Below, in pieces: positions 24,152-32,808 of a stretch of DNA of 64,000 bases. The stretch lies in assembly GCF_002165375.2 (NCBI RefSeq), contig NZ_CP032134.1, positions 1,488,001-1,552,000 of the forward strand, written 5' to 3'. Under the pieces are notes generated by a model, which saw only the letters and a list, made by a program, of their open reading frames with translations, was not told the origin of the DNA and made no database searches. The translations under genes were made by a program, and so were the position numbers. This DNA comes from Acinetobacter chinensis. GTDB lineage: Bacteria > Pseudomonadota > Gammaproteobacteria > Pseudomonadales > Moraxellaceae. Every line of letters starts with the position of its first letter. Positions within the stretch are counted from its first letter, which is position 1.

Positions 24152-24661
24152 TTATTCAGAAATAATCTTAGCAGATTCGATGACAACATTTTCTAAAGGA
24201 ACATCAGCGTGATAACCACGGTTACCAGTGCGAACACCTTTGATTGCTTCAACGATATCCAGACCTTCAGTCACTTTACCAAATACTGCATAACCCCAGC
24301 CTTGTGCTGTTTTACCAGTGTGGTTAAGGAAAGAGTTGTTTTTCACGTTAATGAAGAACTGAGCAGAAGCAGAGTGAGGTGCTTGTGTACGAGCCATTGC
24401 AATCGTACCTTCGTCATTGCTTAAGCCGTTGTCTGCTTCGTTTTCAATAGAATCACGTGTTGCTTTTTCTTTGAAGTTTTCGTCCATGCCGCCGCCCTGG
24501 ATCATGAAGCCATCAATCACACGGTGGAAGATAACGCCATCATAAAAACCATCACGAACATATTCTAAAAAGTTAGCAACAGTTTTAGGTGCTTTTTCAG
24601 AATTCAGTTCAAGAACAATACGCCCTTTATTGGTGTTTAATTCGACTTGAGGAAAACTCAT
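24152..24661 (-). CDS. ppiB: Peptidyl-prolyl cis-trans isomerase B (cyclophilin)
   Basis: 169 residues, cytoplasmic cyclophilin size. It accelerates proline isomerisation in proteins. Active-site elements are FHRVIDGFMIQGG near residue 47 (catalytic Arg), SAQFFINVKNN near 97 and the GYAVFGKVTEGLD loop near 121. No signal peptide is present, which fits PpiB rather than periplasmic PpiA. It is divergent from glnS and probably has its own promoter in the 168-base gap. Confidence 0.96.
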   Translation of the reverse strand: MSFPQVELNTNKGRIVLELNSEKAPKTVANFLEYVRDGFYDGVIFHRVIDGFMIQGGGMDENFKEKATRDSIENEADNGLSNDEGTIAMARTQAPHSASAQFFINVKNNSFLNHTGKTAQGWGYAVFGKVTEGLDIVEAIKGVRTGNRGYHADVPLENVVIESAKIISE

Positions 24662-24829
24662 TGTGTAATCTCCTGATCATGACAAAAAAGCCATGGGTTT
24701 TTGGTTGAGAGAAGCATAAGCAAACTGTAAACTACATAGCAAGCAAAAATACGAAAAACTTTTGTTAAAAAAGTATAAAGCGTATTTTTATTCTCCTGAT
24801 TTTTATTCAATAGAAGTGATTTTACTACC

Positions 24830-26548
24830 ATGAAGCCAAATGATGTTGTTTCAGACCTGCCAAAAAACCCGACAACCAGTACATCGGTCGATGCTGTGCA
24901 GCAGGAACAACAGGCAGGCTTGGACTTTATCCGTCAGGTGATTACCGACGATCTTGCAGAAGGTCGTGTGCAGTCTGTTGTAACACGTTTCCCACCAGAA
25001 CCGAACGGTTATCTGCATATTGGTCATGTAAAGGCAATCTGCCTGAACTTTGGTATTGCAAATGAATATAAAGGTTTATGTAACCTGCGTTTTGATGATA
25101 CCAACCCTGATGCTGAAGAGCAGGAATATGTGGATGGTATTGCTAATGATGTGAAATGGCTGGGTTTTGAATGGGATGGTGTGCCACGTTATGCATCGAG
25201 CTATTTTGATCAGTTACATACCTGGGCAATTCAGCTGATTGAACAGGGCGATGCTTATGTCGATCTACAGTCTCCTGAAGAAATTAAGCTGAACCGCGGT
25301 AACTTTGTGGAACCAGGTAAAAACTCTCCATACCGTGATGCATCCATTGAAGAAAACCTTGCCCGTTTTGCACAGATGAATAATGGTGAACTTGGTGAAG
25401 GTCAGGCGGTTCTGCGTGCCAGAATTGATATGACTTCACCTAACGTACACATGCGTGACCCAATTCTGTACCGTGTTCTGCATTCAGAACATCATCAGAC
25501 TGGCGATAAATGGAAAATGTATCCAATGTATGACTATGCTCATCCATTGTCTGATGCAATCGAAGGCATTACGCATTCTTTATGTACTCTGGAATTTCAG
25601 GATCACCGTCCATTTTATGACTGGGTTGTGCAAAAGGTTAAATCACCATCAGTACCGCATCAGTATGAATCCAGCCGTCTGAATATTGATTACACCATTA
25701 CCTCTAAACGTAAATTGCGTAAACTGGTTGAAGGCAATCATGTGAATGGCTGGGATGACCCACGTATGCCAACAGTGGTTGGTATGCGTCGTCGTGGTTT
25801 CACGCCTGAAGGTTTACGTGATTTCTGTAAACGTGTCGGTGTCTCCAAAACAGACGGTATTGTTGATGTGGCAATGCTTGAGTTCTGTATCCGCCAGTCT
25901 TTGGAAAATACCGCAGCGCGTGGTATGGCTGTACTGAATCCATTAAAAGTGACGTTGACGAATTTACCTGAAGCTATGGATATGCTGCATGCACGTCATC
26001 CAAACGTGGATATGGGCGATCGTATTATTCCTTTGACTTCTGAGATTTATATTGACCGTAAAGACTTTGAAGAAGTGCCACCGAAAGGCTTTAAGCGTTT
26101 GATCCCTGAGGGCGAAGTACGTTTACGCCATGCTTACGTGATCAAGTGCGATGAAGTGATTAAGGATGCAAACGGTGAAGTGGTTGAACTGAAATGTTCA
26201 ATTGACCCTGAAACTTTAGGTAAGAACCCTGAAGGTCGTAAAGTGAAAGGTGTCATTCACTGGGTTTCTGCGACTAAAGGTATTCCTGCTGAAGTCCGTA
26301 TTTATGACCGTCTGTTTACTGAGTCTGATCCAGAAGTGGGCGATGACTTCCTGGCAAATCTGAATCCGGATTCTTTACAGGTAGTTCAGGCAATTATTGA
26401 ACCTGCTTTAGCAGATGCAAAACCTGAAGATCGCTTCCAGTTTGAACGTGAAGGCTATTTTGTTGCTGACCAGTATGATCACACAAGTGAAAAACCTGTG
26501 TTTAACCGCATTCTGGATTTAAGAGACAGCTTTAAACCTGGTAAGTAA
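24830..26548 (+). CDS. glnS: Glutamine-tRNA ligase
   Basis: 572 residues, class I aminoacyl-tRNA synthetase charging tRNA-Gln. The HIGH motif is in LHIGHVKAI near residue 62. The RFDDTNPDAEEQEYV segment follows. The KMSKS-equivalent loop reads TSKRKLRKL near 285, the form usual in GlnRS. C-terminal beta-barrel anticodon-binding domains begin near residue 360. The protein has about 20 extra residues before the conserved LDFIRQVI start. A terminator follows immediately. Confidence 0.97.
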   Translation: MKPNDVVSDLPKNPTTSTSVDAVQQEQQAGLDFIRQVITDDLAEGRVQSVVTRFPPEPNGYLHIGHVKAICLNFGIANEYKGLCNLRFDDTNPDAEEQEYVDGIANDVKWLGFEWDGVPRYASSYFDQLHTWAIQLIEQGDAYVDLQSPEEIKLNRGNFVEPGKNSPYRDASIEENLARFAQMNNGELGEGQAVLRARIDMTSPNVHMRDPILYRVLHSEHHQTGDKWKMYPMYDYAHPLSDAIEGITHSLCTLEFQDHRPFYDWVVQKVKSPSVPHQYESSRLNIDYTITSKRKLRKLVEGNHVNGWDDPRMPTVVGMRRRGFTPEGLRDFCKRVGVSKTDGIVDVAMLEFCIRQSLENTAARGMAVLNPLKVTLTNLPEAMDMLHARHPNVDMGDRIIPLTSEIYIDRKDFEEVPPKGFKRLIPEGEVRLRHAYVIKCDEVIKDANGEVVELKCSIDPETLGKNPEGRKVKGVIHWVSATKGIPAEVRIYDRLFTESDPEVGDDFLANLNPDSLQVVQAIIEPALADAKPEDRFQFEREGYFVADQYDHTSEKPVFNRILDLRDSFKPGK

Positions 26549-26557
26549 TATGTCATT

Positions 26558-26585
26558 AAAAAACCCAGCTTAGGCTGGGTTTTTT
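26558..26585 (+). terminator. Rho-independent terminator of glnS
   Basis: CCCAGC at 26564-26569 pairs with GCTGGG at 26574-26579, extended by six A-T pairs, around TTAG. The T-run is 26580-26585. Confidence 0.92.
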
Positions 26586-26679
26586 ATTTTCAGGCTGAAA
26601 TAAATTTTTTCAAACTGTCATGCTTCCTTTTTATAAAAACAGATATACTGGAAAACAGAATGACAGCAGGGATGTAATA

Positions 26680-27000
26680 ATGTCACAGCAACTTGATTCT
26701 GTATCCATTCATAAAAAGCCAAATATTCATTTTAATGGTCGTTCCATCAGTTATCTGGTTGAATTTAAAGATGGTTCAAAGAAAACACTGGGAGTGTTAC
26801 TGCCAACTGAAAAACCGCTGACTTTTGAAACCCATGTACCTGAGCGTATTGAAATTATTTCAGGAAAATGTCTGATCAGAGTTGGTGATGGTGAATTTAA
26901 AACCCTGGTTGAAGGTGAGATTCTGAATATTCCTGAAAACTGTCGTTTCAGTATGCAGTCGAGTGAGGTTGTTGATTATATCTGTCATTTGGAGCTCTGA
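26680..27000 (+). CDS. ppnP: Pyrimidine/purine nucleoside phosphorylase
   Basis: 106 residues of the PpnP (YaiE) single-domain cupin family, which phosphorolyses several nucleosides to base and ribose 1-phosphate. The family features KKTLGVLLPTEKPLTF, ERIEIISGKC and a C-terminal VVDYICHLEL strand are visible. The start is placed at ATG 26680, after a CAGGGA site; the frame is open from 26620 but the extra 20 residues are not family-like. Single gene. Confidence 0.92.
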   Translation: MSQQLDSVSIHKKPNIHFNGRSISYLVEFKDGSKKTLGVLLPTEKPLTFETHVPERIEIISGKCLIRVGDGEFKTLVEGEILNIPENCRFSMQSSEVVDYICHLEL

Positions 27001-27033
27001 ATCTCAGTTTTATAGGGATGTGTCAGATAAAAC

Positions 27034-27927
27034 CTATAATGATTGCTGAAAATGATGCTGTAAGAATTCGATCAGTACTTTTACCTTGCTGGATACAAAC
27101 TTTTTATCAGGTGTCACAGCATAAACAGCAGTAGGTTCAACCGTAAAATCAGGTAACACCTGAACAAGTTTCCCATCCTTTAAATCCTGCTGTACATGCC
27201 ACAAAGAATGGTTTGATATTCCAAGACCTGCCAGCGATGCCTGACGGATTCCTTCACCTGAATTGGTAATGAAATTTCCTTCAAGCTCAATAGCAGTATT
27301 CCGTCCTGCTTGATCTACAAAATGCCATGTATTACTGATGCCCTGTTGATGGCGTTGAATAATACAGCGGTGTTGTTTTAAATCCTGCAGGGACGTTGGA
27401 TGACCATATTTCTGAAGATATTCAGAGGACGCACACAGCAAGCGCCTGTTTATACACAAAGGTCTGGCAATCAAAGAAGAATCTTTCAGTTTTCCAATGC
27501 GTATCGCAAGATCAAGCCCATGTGCAACGAGATCGACGTTCTGATCATTCATATCTAAATTGATTTTAAGCTCAGGGTGCAGTTTTAAAAACTCTGCAAT
27601 AATCTGCACAAGAATATGAGCACCAAAGGTGGCCGAGGCAGTCATATGAATTGTGCCTGATAAAATCGGATGGTTCTGCTGTAAGTTTTCTGTCAATGCG
27701 TGAAAACCATCAAGCAAGGGTCGTCCTTGCTCAATCAGGACTCTTGCTTCTTCAGTTAAACTTAAACGTCTTGTTGTTCTGTAAAAGAGCCTGAGTTTTA
27801 ATTGATTTTCAAGGCGTTGAATCCGTTGACTGGCAACCGACACCGCAATATTTTCTTCTTTTGCTGCCTGAGTGATAGAGCCTGACTCTGCAACACGCAG
27901 AAAAAAATGGAAATCTTCAGTATTCAT
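27034..27927 (-). CDS. LysR-family transcriptional regulator
   Basis: 297 residues with an N-terminal winged HTH (FHFFLRVAESGSITQAAKE...VSVASQRIQRLENQL, about 5-60) and a periplasmic-binding-type effector domain (about 90-297). The ATG at 27927 gives the usual LysR start MNTEDFHFFL; an upstream ATG would extend it into the divergent gene's region. It is divergent from an aldo/keto reductase gene 97 bases away, which it probably regulates. The effector is unknown. Confidence 0.92.
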   Translation of the reverse strand: MNTEDFHFFLRVAESGSITQAAKEENIAVSVASQRIQRLENQLKLRLFYRTTRRLSLTEEARVLIEQGRPLLDGFHALTENLQQNHPILSGTIHMTASATFGAHILVQIIAEFLKLHPELKINLDMNDQNVDLVAHGLDLAIRIGKLKDSSLIARPLCINRRLLCASSEYLQKYGHPTSLQDLKQHRCIIQRHQQGISNTWHFVDQAGRNTAIELEGNFITNSGEGIRQASLAGLGISNHSLWHVQQDLKDGKLVQVLPDFTVEPTAVYAVTPDKKFVSSKVKVLIEFLQHHFQQSL

Positions 27928-28024
27928 TATCCATAAAATCGAAAAAATGTTTTTTGATTGTCCTGATTTTTCAGACAAAACAAAATTGTTATTTTGTGAT
28001 CATATTTATTTGCGAGTGAAGATC

Positions 28025-29074
28025 ATGAAATATAACTTTCTAGGAAATTCTGGTTTACGCGTTTCAGAGCTTGGTTTTGGTGCAGGCACTTTTGGTGGGA
28101 AAGGACAGATTTTTTCTGCATGGGGGCAGGCGGGGCAGACCGAAGCCAGCCAGATGATTGCATCATGTATGGATGCTGGAATTAATTTTTTTGATACTGC
28201 CGATGTCTATTCAGATGGAGAGTCTGAACGTATGCTCGGTAAAGCTTTGTTGCAGCAGCGTCAGAATGTCATTATTTCAACCAAAGTGGGCATTCGCACG
28301 GGTGAACAGATCAATCATGTGGGCTATTCACGTAATTACCTTATTTATGCTGTAGAGCAGTCTTTGAAGCGTTTAAATACCGATTATATTGACGTTTTAC
28401 AATTGCACCAGTCTGACAGTTTTACAGCACCCGAACAGTTGATGAAATCACTGGATCACCTGATTCAGAGTGGTAAAGTCCGCTACATTGGGGCATCGAA
28501 TTTCTCTGGATGGCAGCTGATGAAAGCTCAGTCTGTTGCTGAGCGTTATGGCTATGAAAAATTTATTGCACATCAGGTTTATTATTCTTTAATTGGGCGG
28601 GATTATGAGTGGGAGTTGATGCAGCTGAATCATGATCAGAATATTGGTGGCATTGTATGGAGTCCTTTAGGATGGGGGCGTTTGACGGGTCGGTTTGACC
28701 GAAATCATTCATTACCGGAAAACAGCCGCTTACATGAAACTGCGCAGTTTGCTCCGCCTGTGAATGAAGAATATCTGTACCAGGTGATTGATGTTTTACA
28801 GCAGATTTCACAGGAAACCGGACACAGTATTCCTCAGATTGCTTTGAACTGGTTATTGCAGCGACCAACGGTATCAACGGTATTGATTGGTGCCAGGAAT
28901 CAGCAGCAGTTAGCTGAAAACTTACAGTCCAGCCAGCTGGTTCTCAGTCCAGATCAGATTCAGAGACTGAATGATGTCAGTGCAGTTTATCCGCCTTACC
29001 CCTGTTATCCCTACTGGAATGGGCAGTTTTCAGAGCGCTTCAGATCTGTGGTGGATTCTCAGTATACGCTATAA
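28025..29074 (+). CDS. Aldo/keto reductase (AKR, YajO/Tas-like)
   Basis: 349 residues of the NADPH-dependent aldo/keto reductase superfamily. The catalytic tetrad is visible: Asp in FFDTADVYS, Tyr in the same segment, Lys in IISTKVG and His in VLQLHQSD. The C-terminal cofactor loop TVLIGARNQQQLAENL is present. The start at ATG 28025 gives the typical MKYNFLGNSGLRVSELGFG N-terminus. Physiological substrate unknown; it is paired with a divergent LysR regulator. Confidence 0.92.
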   Translation: MKYNFLGNSGLRVSELGFGAGTFGGKGQIFSAWGQAGQTEASQMIASCMDAGINFFDTADVYSDGESERMLGKALLQQRQNVIISTKVGIRTGEQINHVGYSRNYLIYAVEQSLKRLNTDYIDVLQLHQSDSFTAPEQLMKSLDHLIQSGKVRYIGASNFSGWQLMKAQSVAERYGYEKFIAHQVYYSLIGRDYEWELMQLNHDQNIGGIVWSPLGWGRLTGRFDRNHSLPENSRLHETAQFAPPVNEEYLYQVIDVLQQISQETGHSIPQIALNWLLQRPTVSTVLIGARNQQQLAENLQSSQLVLSPDQIQRLNDVSAVYPPYPCYPYWNGQFSERFRSVVDSQYTL

Positions 29075-29178
29075 GAAAAATTAAAAATTGCTCACACTTT
29101 ACAGATAGCCTCAATCTGTAAAGTTGTGGTATCTGTATTTAAATACAATCATAAAAGATCAATTCGAGGGGCACTGTT

Positions 29179-29628
29179 ATGAACCCAACCATTGAAGTTC
29201 AGATGCTGATCCGCAAGCCGGTTACAGAGGTTTTTCAGGCGTTTATTGATCCATCCATTACAGCAAAATTCTGGTTCAGTTCTGCAACGGGCAGACTTGA
29301 GCAAGGAACAACGGTTGAATGGACATGGCAGAAGTACCAGTTTACAGCTCAGGTTGAAGTGCTTGAAGTGGTCACTGATAAGCGGATTCAGATTAAATGG
29401 GGTGCACCTAAAACGACGGTGGATTTTATATTTGAAAAAGTATCTGAAAATCAGACTTATTTAAAAATAAGAAACTATGATATTCCTTTACAGGGGGCGG
29501 AACTTATTTCATTTATTATTGACAGTACTGGCGGTTTTACAACAGTTGTAGATGGAGCCAAGGCATGGCTTGAGCAGGGCATTCAGCTGAGCCTTGTAGA
29601 AGATAAATTTCCACCCTTTAAAGCATGA
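29179..29628 (+). CDS. SRPBCC/AHSA1-like protein
   Basis: 149 residues of the START/Bet v 1-like helix-grip fold. The N-terminal strand and helix (VTEVFQAFIDPSITAKFWF) and the acidic-aromatic core (TVEWTWQKYQFTAQVEVLEV) are typical of the activator-of-Hsp90-ATPase-1-like family. Such proteins bind hydrophobic ligands, but the ligand is not deducible. GGGG precedes the ATG. It converges on the LRAT-like gene. Confidence 0.87.
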   Translation: MNPTIEVQMLIRKPVTEVFQAFIDPSITAKFWFSSATGRLEQGTTVEWTWQKYQFTAQVEVLEVVTDKRIQIKWGAPKTTVDFIFEKVSENQTYLKIRNYDIPLQGAELISFIIDSTGGFTTVVDGAKAWLEQGIQLSLVEDKFPPFKA

Positions 29629-29659
29629 AATGAAGAAATACAGTGTAAATACTGAATAT

Positions 29660-30190
29660 TCAGTTTTTATGCTGTTTTTTCTCAAGGAAAACATCAGCCA
29701 TCTGAGTCCGTGATTTATCCCTGAGTTTTTTCTTGATGTACAGAACCAGTGCAAAACTGGTTGTTGTAATGGTCAGCAGCATACTGTTCATATAACTCAT
29801 GATAGAGCTGACATAACCAATGGTCGTCAGTCTGTTCATCATACGAATGACCTGTGGGCTGCTTTCAACACCTGTAATTGCCCAGGTACATAGGTGTTCA
29901 CAGTTGTTTACAATCAGATGATAGTTGTTTTCATTCATCCGGGAACGCATACGGCGCACAACTTTACGTCCAGAATACCGTGGATTATGGTAGGTCTGAA
30001 CCGTGATGTTTTTGCCATAACTGAATTTTTCTAAAGACGTTATTTCGATGGGGCGTTTTTTGAACAGATGTGCAAAACCCGAATAGTGAATGATACGACC
30101 ACGTCCGACATAGATACCATGATGTGAATATCCAAAGTGTTTGACGATCAGATGTGAGCCTAGAGGAAACCGTATTTTCTGCTGCTGCAT
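29660..30190 (-). CDS. LRAT-fold (NlpC/P60-superfamily) acyltransferase-like membrane protein
   Basis: 176 residues. The lecithin:retinol acyltransferase domain occupies about 1-125: GSHLIVKHFGYSHHGIYVGRG with the catalytic His at 23 or 24, a second His in IIHYSG, and the nucleophile in NNCEHLCTW (Cys97). A single membrane helix (about 133-153, MLLTITTTSFALVLYI) and a basic tail follow. Characterised relatives transfer or hydrolyse acyl chains of phospholipids; the bacterial role is unknown. All catalytic positions are intact. Confidence 0.85.
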   Translation of the reverse strand: MQQQKIRFPLGSHLIVKHFGYSHHGIYVGRGRIIHYSGFAHLFKKRPIEITSLEKFSYGKNITVQTYHNPRYSGRKVVRRMRSRMNENNYHLIVNNCEHLCTWAITGVESSPQVIRMMNRLTTIGYVSSIMSYMNSMLLTITTTSFALVLYIKKKLRDKSRTQMADVFLEKKQHKN

Positions 30191-30321
30191 TGTGACGTTT
30201 GACCAATAACTAACAAGTGTATTTTATATCTATTCTAACGCCTTAAAGTTAAATAAGCCAATTGAAGTCACATTTTCAGCTATTCCGATTGTGACCAGAT
30301 TTATCAGTCTGCTGATATGAA

Positions 30322-30352
30322 GCCCTGTTCAACGCTGAATACTGAACAGGGC
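30322..30352. other. Perfect 10-bp inverted repeat downstream of the small lipoprotein gene
   Basis: GCCCTGTTCA at 30322-30331 and TGAACAGGGC at 30343-30352 with an 11-base loop. There is no T-run on either strand. It may be a transcript-end hairpin for the minus-strand lipoprotein gene. Confidence 0.4.
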
Positions 30353-30431
30353 AGAGCTGTAGATATGTTGGATTATCCCTGGAAAAACAGGAGTGTTCTT
30401 CCGGTTCTGAACAGAGAATAAAAATGGTGGT

Positions 30432-30680
30432 TTACTGACCGACCACGCCCAGTAAAGTACTTTGTGACTTACACATTTCAGTGGCCTGGGCTTTATCCAT
30501 CTGTTTAATTTCATGTTCAAATTTTGATTTCTGACTTTTGATCTGTTCATCTGTCAGCCCCATCTGTCTGGAAAGTTTTTCCATTTTTGACCAGGAATCT
30601 GCACATTCTTCAGGAATTTTACTGCAGGCATTCAGGCTTAGTATGACGGTGATCAGACTCAGAATTTTGATAGTTCTCAT
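30432..30680 (-). CDS. Small lipoprotein of unknown function
   Basis: 82 residues. The lipoprotein signal ILSLITVILSLNAC places the lipidated cysteine at residue 19. The mature part is helical and charged with two further cysteines (EECADSW and ATEMCKSQ), which could form a disulfide across a helical hairpin. No named family is certain; it has the look of DUF5339-type periplasmic proteins. Single gene. Confidence 0.75.
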   Translation of the reverse strand: MRTIKILSLITVILSLNACSKIPEECADSWSKMEKLSRQMGLTDEQIKSQKSKFEHEIKQMDKAQATEMCKSQSTLLGVVGQ

Positions 30681-30875
30681 GAATTAAACCTTTATTTTAA
30701 TTTAAATAATTTTGTTTTGAGCTGAGAATGATAACAGAGAAAGAATGCGTTTTAATTAAAATCTAGGCAGTTCATGCGGGATCATCATTTGAATAAAATT
30801 AAAGCTATGAAATAACAGCTAATTTTGTTTAGATATATTAAAAGTTCGGAATGAGTAAAACTGAATACATATGTG

Positions 30876-30915
30876 GAGCCAGAAGCGGAAAAAAATGCTG
30901 AACCGCTTCTGGTTC
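30876..30915. terminator. Long-stem hairpin downstream of the FadL-like gene
   Basis: GAGCCAGAAGCGG at 30876-30888 pairs with CCGCTTCTGGTTC at 30903-30915 (one G.T pair). The 14-base loop contains an A-run (T-run on the minus strand). It lies 21 bases past the FadL-like stop. Confidence 0.6.
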
Positions 30916-30935
30916 AAATACTGGCGGCTAAACTG

Positions 30936-32180
30936 TTAAAAATGGTAGCCAATTTTTAAACCGTAACCAATGGCATTGTTATTTTCGAAATCACCGACCC
31001 GGGCAGTTTCAGCTGCGCCTGGCAGAGGAAGATAGTAGGTTCCATCCTGAGATTCAGTGTCGCCCAGCCAATAATATTTTACACCGGCGGCGATGAAATA
31101 ACTGGGTTCAGGATTAAACTGAAAAGACAGACCTGCACTCCAGTAGCCTTTGGTTGGATTTAAAATGGATGCAGGTTCACCGGTACCTGAGTCCCAGCCT
31201 GCATCAATTGCAGTTGCCCATTGTCTGTTCCACTGTCTGGCAAGCCCTAAAGTGGCTGACCACTGGTCTTTATTGTAGTCATCCAGATTGAAACCACCTG
31301 TATACAGCCCTCCACTGATCAGTGTGGTTGCCATTTCAGACATTGCACCAAACTGCACAGGACGGATGGAAAAATCTTTCCAGTTGACCCAGCGGATGTT
31401 GCTGTATAAAAGCGTATCAGCGGCAACACCGGTCTGGAAATCGATATTGACAGACTGTGGTGTAGTGATTTTTGTTTTACTTTCATCTGTAAATACAAGC
31501 GGTGTGCCGAATATACTTTCAGTCGCTTCCAGTTCATGTTTGATTTCAGAACGGTATGTTACTGCGGCTTTTAAAGCGATATCTGGAATTTGCCATGCGA
31601 AACCTGCAAGCCATCCAGGACTGCTGTCCTTACTGAACTGAGCGTCATAACCATTAAAATCCAGATAGACCAGACCGCGAAGTGAAACTTCACCTTTCAC
31701 TGTTTCGTAGACTGGACCTGCAAAAAGACTTAAATTTCTGGTGGGTTGAATACCAAAAAGCATCGCCAGATTTTCAGTATCCACATTGGCTATCGTCCCT
31801 TCACTGGAAATGACAGGATCGGAAAAACTGCCGTTTTCTTTGACTTTATAGCGTATATCAGCACCAAAAGGCTGGTCATATAAAATCCCAAAAGACAACA
31901 GGGGTGTAAGCTGCAGTTTCAGTGCCGCGCTGTAATACTGAAAACTTTGTGCAATATCATCTGTTGAATAGTCAGTGACGCCTGGAATAACGTAATCAGG
32001 ACGTGTATCAAGCGTTCGTCCAGAAACTTCAGGGTCAGCAGCAGATATTGAAGCTTCAAAATAGTGACCGTTTTCCAGAAAAGGCAGTATGGACTGACCG
32101 GATTGATCCATGGCGGCAGCAAAACTGTGGGCTGTGAAAACACTACAGAAAACCATCAGGAGTGGAGCATGATATTTCAT
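30936..32180 (-). CDS. FadL/OmpP1/TodX-family outer-membrane transporter
   Basis: 414 residues with a signal peptide (MKYHAPLLMVFCSVFTAHSFA). The mature protein alternates strands typical of a 14-strand FadL barrel and ends with the outer-membrane signature aromatic, GYGLKIGYHF. Segments such as ALKLQLTPLLSFGILYDQPFGADI and WATAIDAGWDSG match FadL-type proteins, which import long-chain fatty acids or other hydrophobic compounds. ATG 32180 is preferred, with GGGG 6 bases upstream. The specific substrate is not evident and no beta-oxidation gene adjoins it. Confidence 0.9.
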   Translation of the reverse strand: MKYHAPLLMVFCSVFTAHSFAAAMDQSGQSILPFLENGHYFEASISAADPEVSGRTLDTRPDYVIPGVTDYSTDDIAQSFQYYSAALKLQLTPLLSFGILYDQPFGADIRYKVKENGSFSDPVISSEGTIANVDTENLAMLFGIQPTRNLSLFAGPVYETVKGEVSLRGLVYLDFNGYDAQFSKDSSPGWLAGFAWQIPDIALKAAVTYRSEIKHELEATESIFGTPLVFTDESKTKITTPQSVNIDFQTGVAADTLLYSNIRWVNWKDFSIRPVQFGAMSEMATTLISGGLYTGGFNLDDYNKDQWSATLGLARQWNRQWATAIDAGWDSGTGEPASILNPTKGYWSAGLSFQFNPEPSYFIAAGVKYYWLGDTESQDGTYYLPLPGAAETARVGDFENNNAIGYGLKIGYHF

Positions 32181-32303
32181 ATTTTTCCCCGTCATTTTCT
32201 TACTTTTTATAGGAGCATTTATTAGAGTTGTATTCAGATACAGTAAAGCATTTTCATATTTTAATCGGAAGGGGATTTAGATGAATGGTGATGTTCAGAC
32301 ATT

Positions 32304-32335
32304 AAAAAAGCACTCAGTCTCCTGAATGCTTTTTT
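32304..32335. terminator. Terminator between the FadL-like upstream region and the 75-residue gene
   Basis: AAAAAAGCA at 32304-32312 pairs with TGCTTTTTT at 32327-32335, with an inner CAG/CTG pairing. Works for the minus-strand gene ending at 32341. Confidence 0.7.
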
Positions 32336-32340
32336 CTTTC

Positions 32341-32568
32341 CTACTGCATAGGAAAATGTTTAAGTTCGTTTAACTCTTTACGGCTATACCCTCTGGAAAG
32401 TAAAACCTTTTTAATTCCTGCAACGATGTCTTCATCTGTTTCTTTAACAAGTAAATCCAGAAGCTGATCATCAGTTTTACAGGAGCAATCATTTTCAACA
32501 CAAGCAATTTGATTTTTATGCTCGTTCAGCTGTTGATTCGCAGAAAACAGCTTTTGCCAAAAACTCAT
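32341..32568 (-). CDS. Small hypothetical protein
   Basis: 75 residues starting MSFWQKLFSANQQLNEHK, with a CVENDCSC cysteine cluster around residues 23-30 and an acidic C-terminal helix (LLVKETDEDIVAGIKKVLLSRGYSRKELNEL) that looks like a compact fold. No signal peptide and no recognised family. It sits alone between trmA and the FadL-like gene and ends at its own terminator, which supports a real transcript. Confidence 0.6.
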   Translation of the reverse strand: MSFWQKLFSANQQLNEHKNQIACVENDCSCKTDDQLLDLLVKETDEDIVAGIKKVLLSRGYSRKELNELKHFPMQ

Positions 32569-32754
32569 AGAGCCTTCATTTGCAACCTAACATAGATCGA
32601 AATATAACCATTCCTGTAAATAATGCAAGTCCGTATGAGTGATAAAAGCATCGTTCAGTCTTTATATTTTCCGATGGTAACTGTCAGGTTTAACGGTATT
32701 ATAAAAGCATGTGTTTAAAAAGAAGATAAATCATTCATTTGAAAGCCAATAAAA

Positions 32755-32778
32755 AAAGAGCAGAAAAATCTGCTCTTT
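32755..32778 (-). terminator. Terminator of trmA
   Basis: AAAGAGCAGA at 32755-32764 pairs with TCTGCTCTTT at 32769-32778 around AAAA. A run of A precedes it on the plus strand, giving T on the minus strand. Confidence 0.85.
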
Positions 32779-32808
32779 AAAATGTACTGAATACTGGAAA
32801 TAATTTGT

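Noticed and set aside
27872..28024. 51-residue extension of the aldo/keto reductase
   Set aside because: It would overlap the divergent LysR gene and lacks family similarity; ATG 28025 gives the conventional start.
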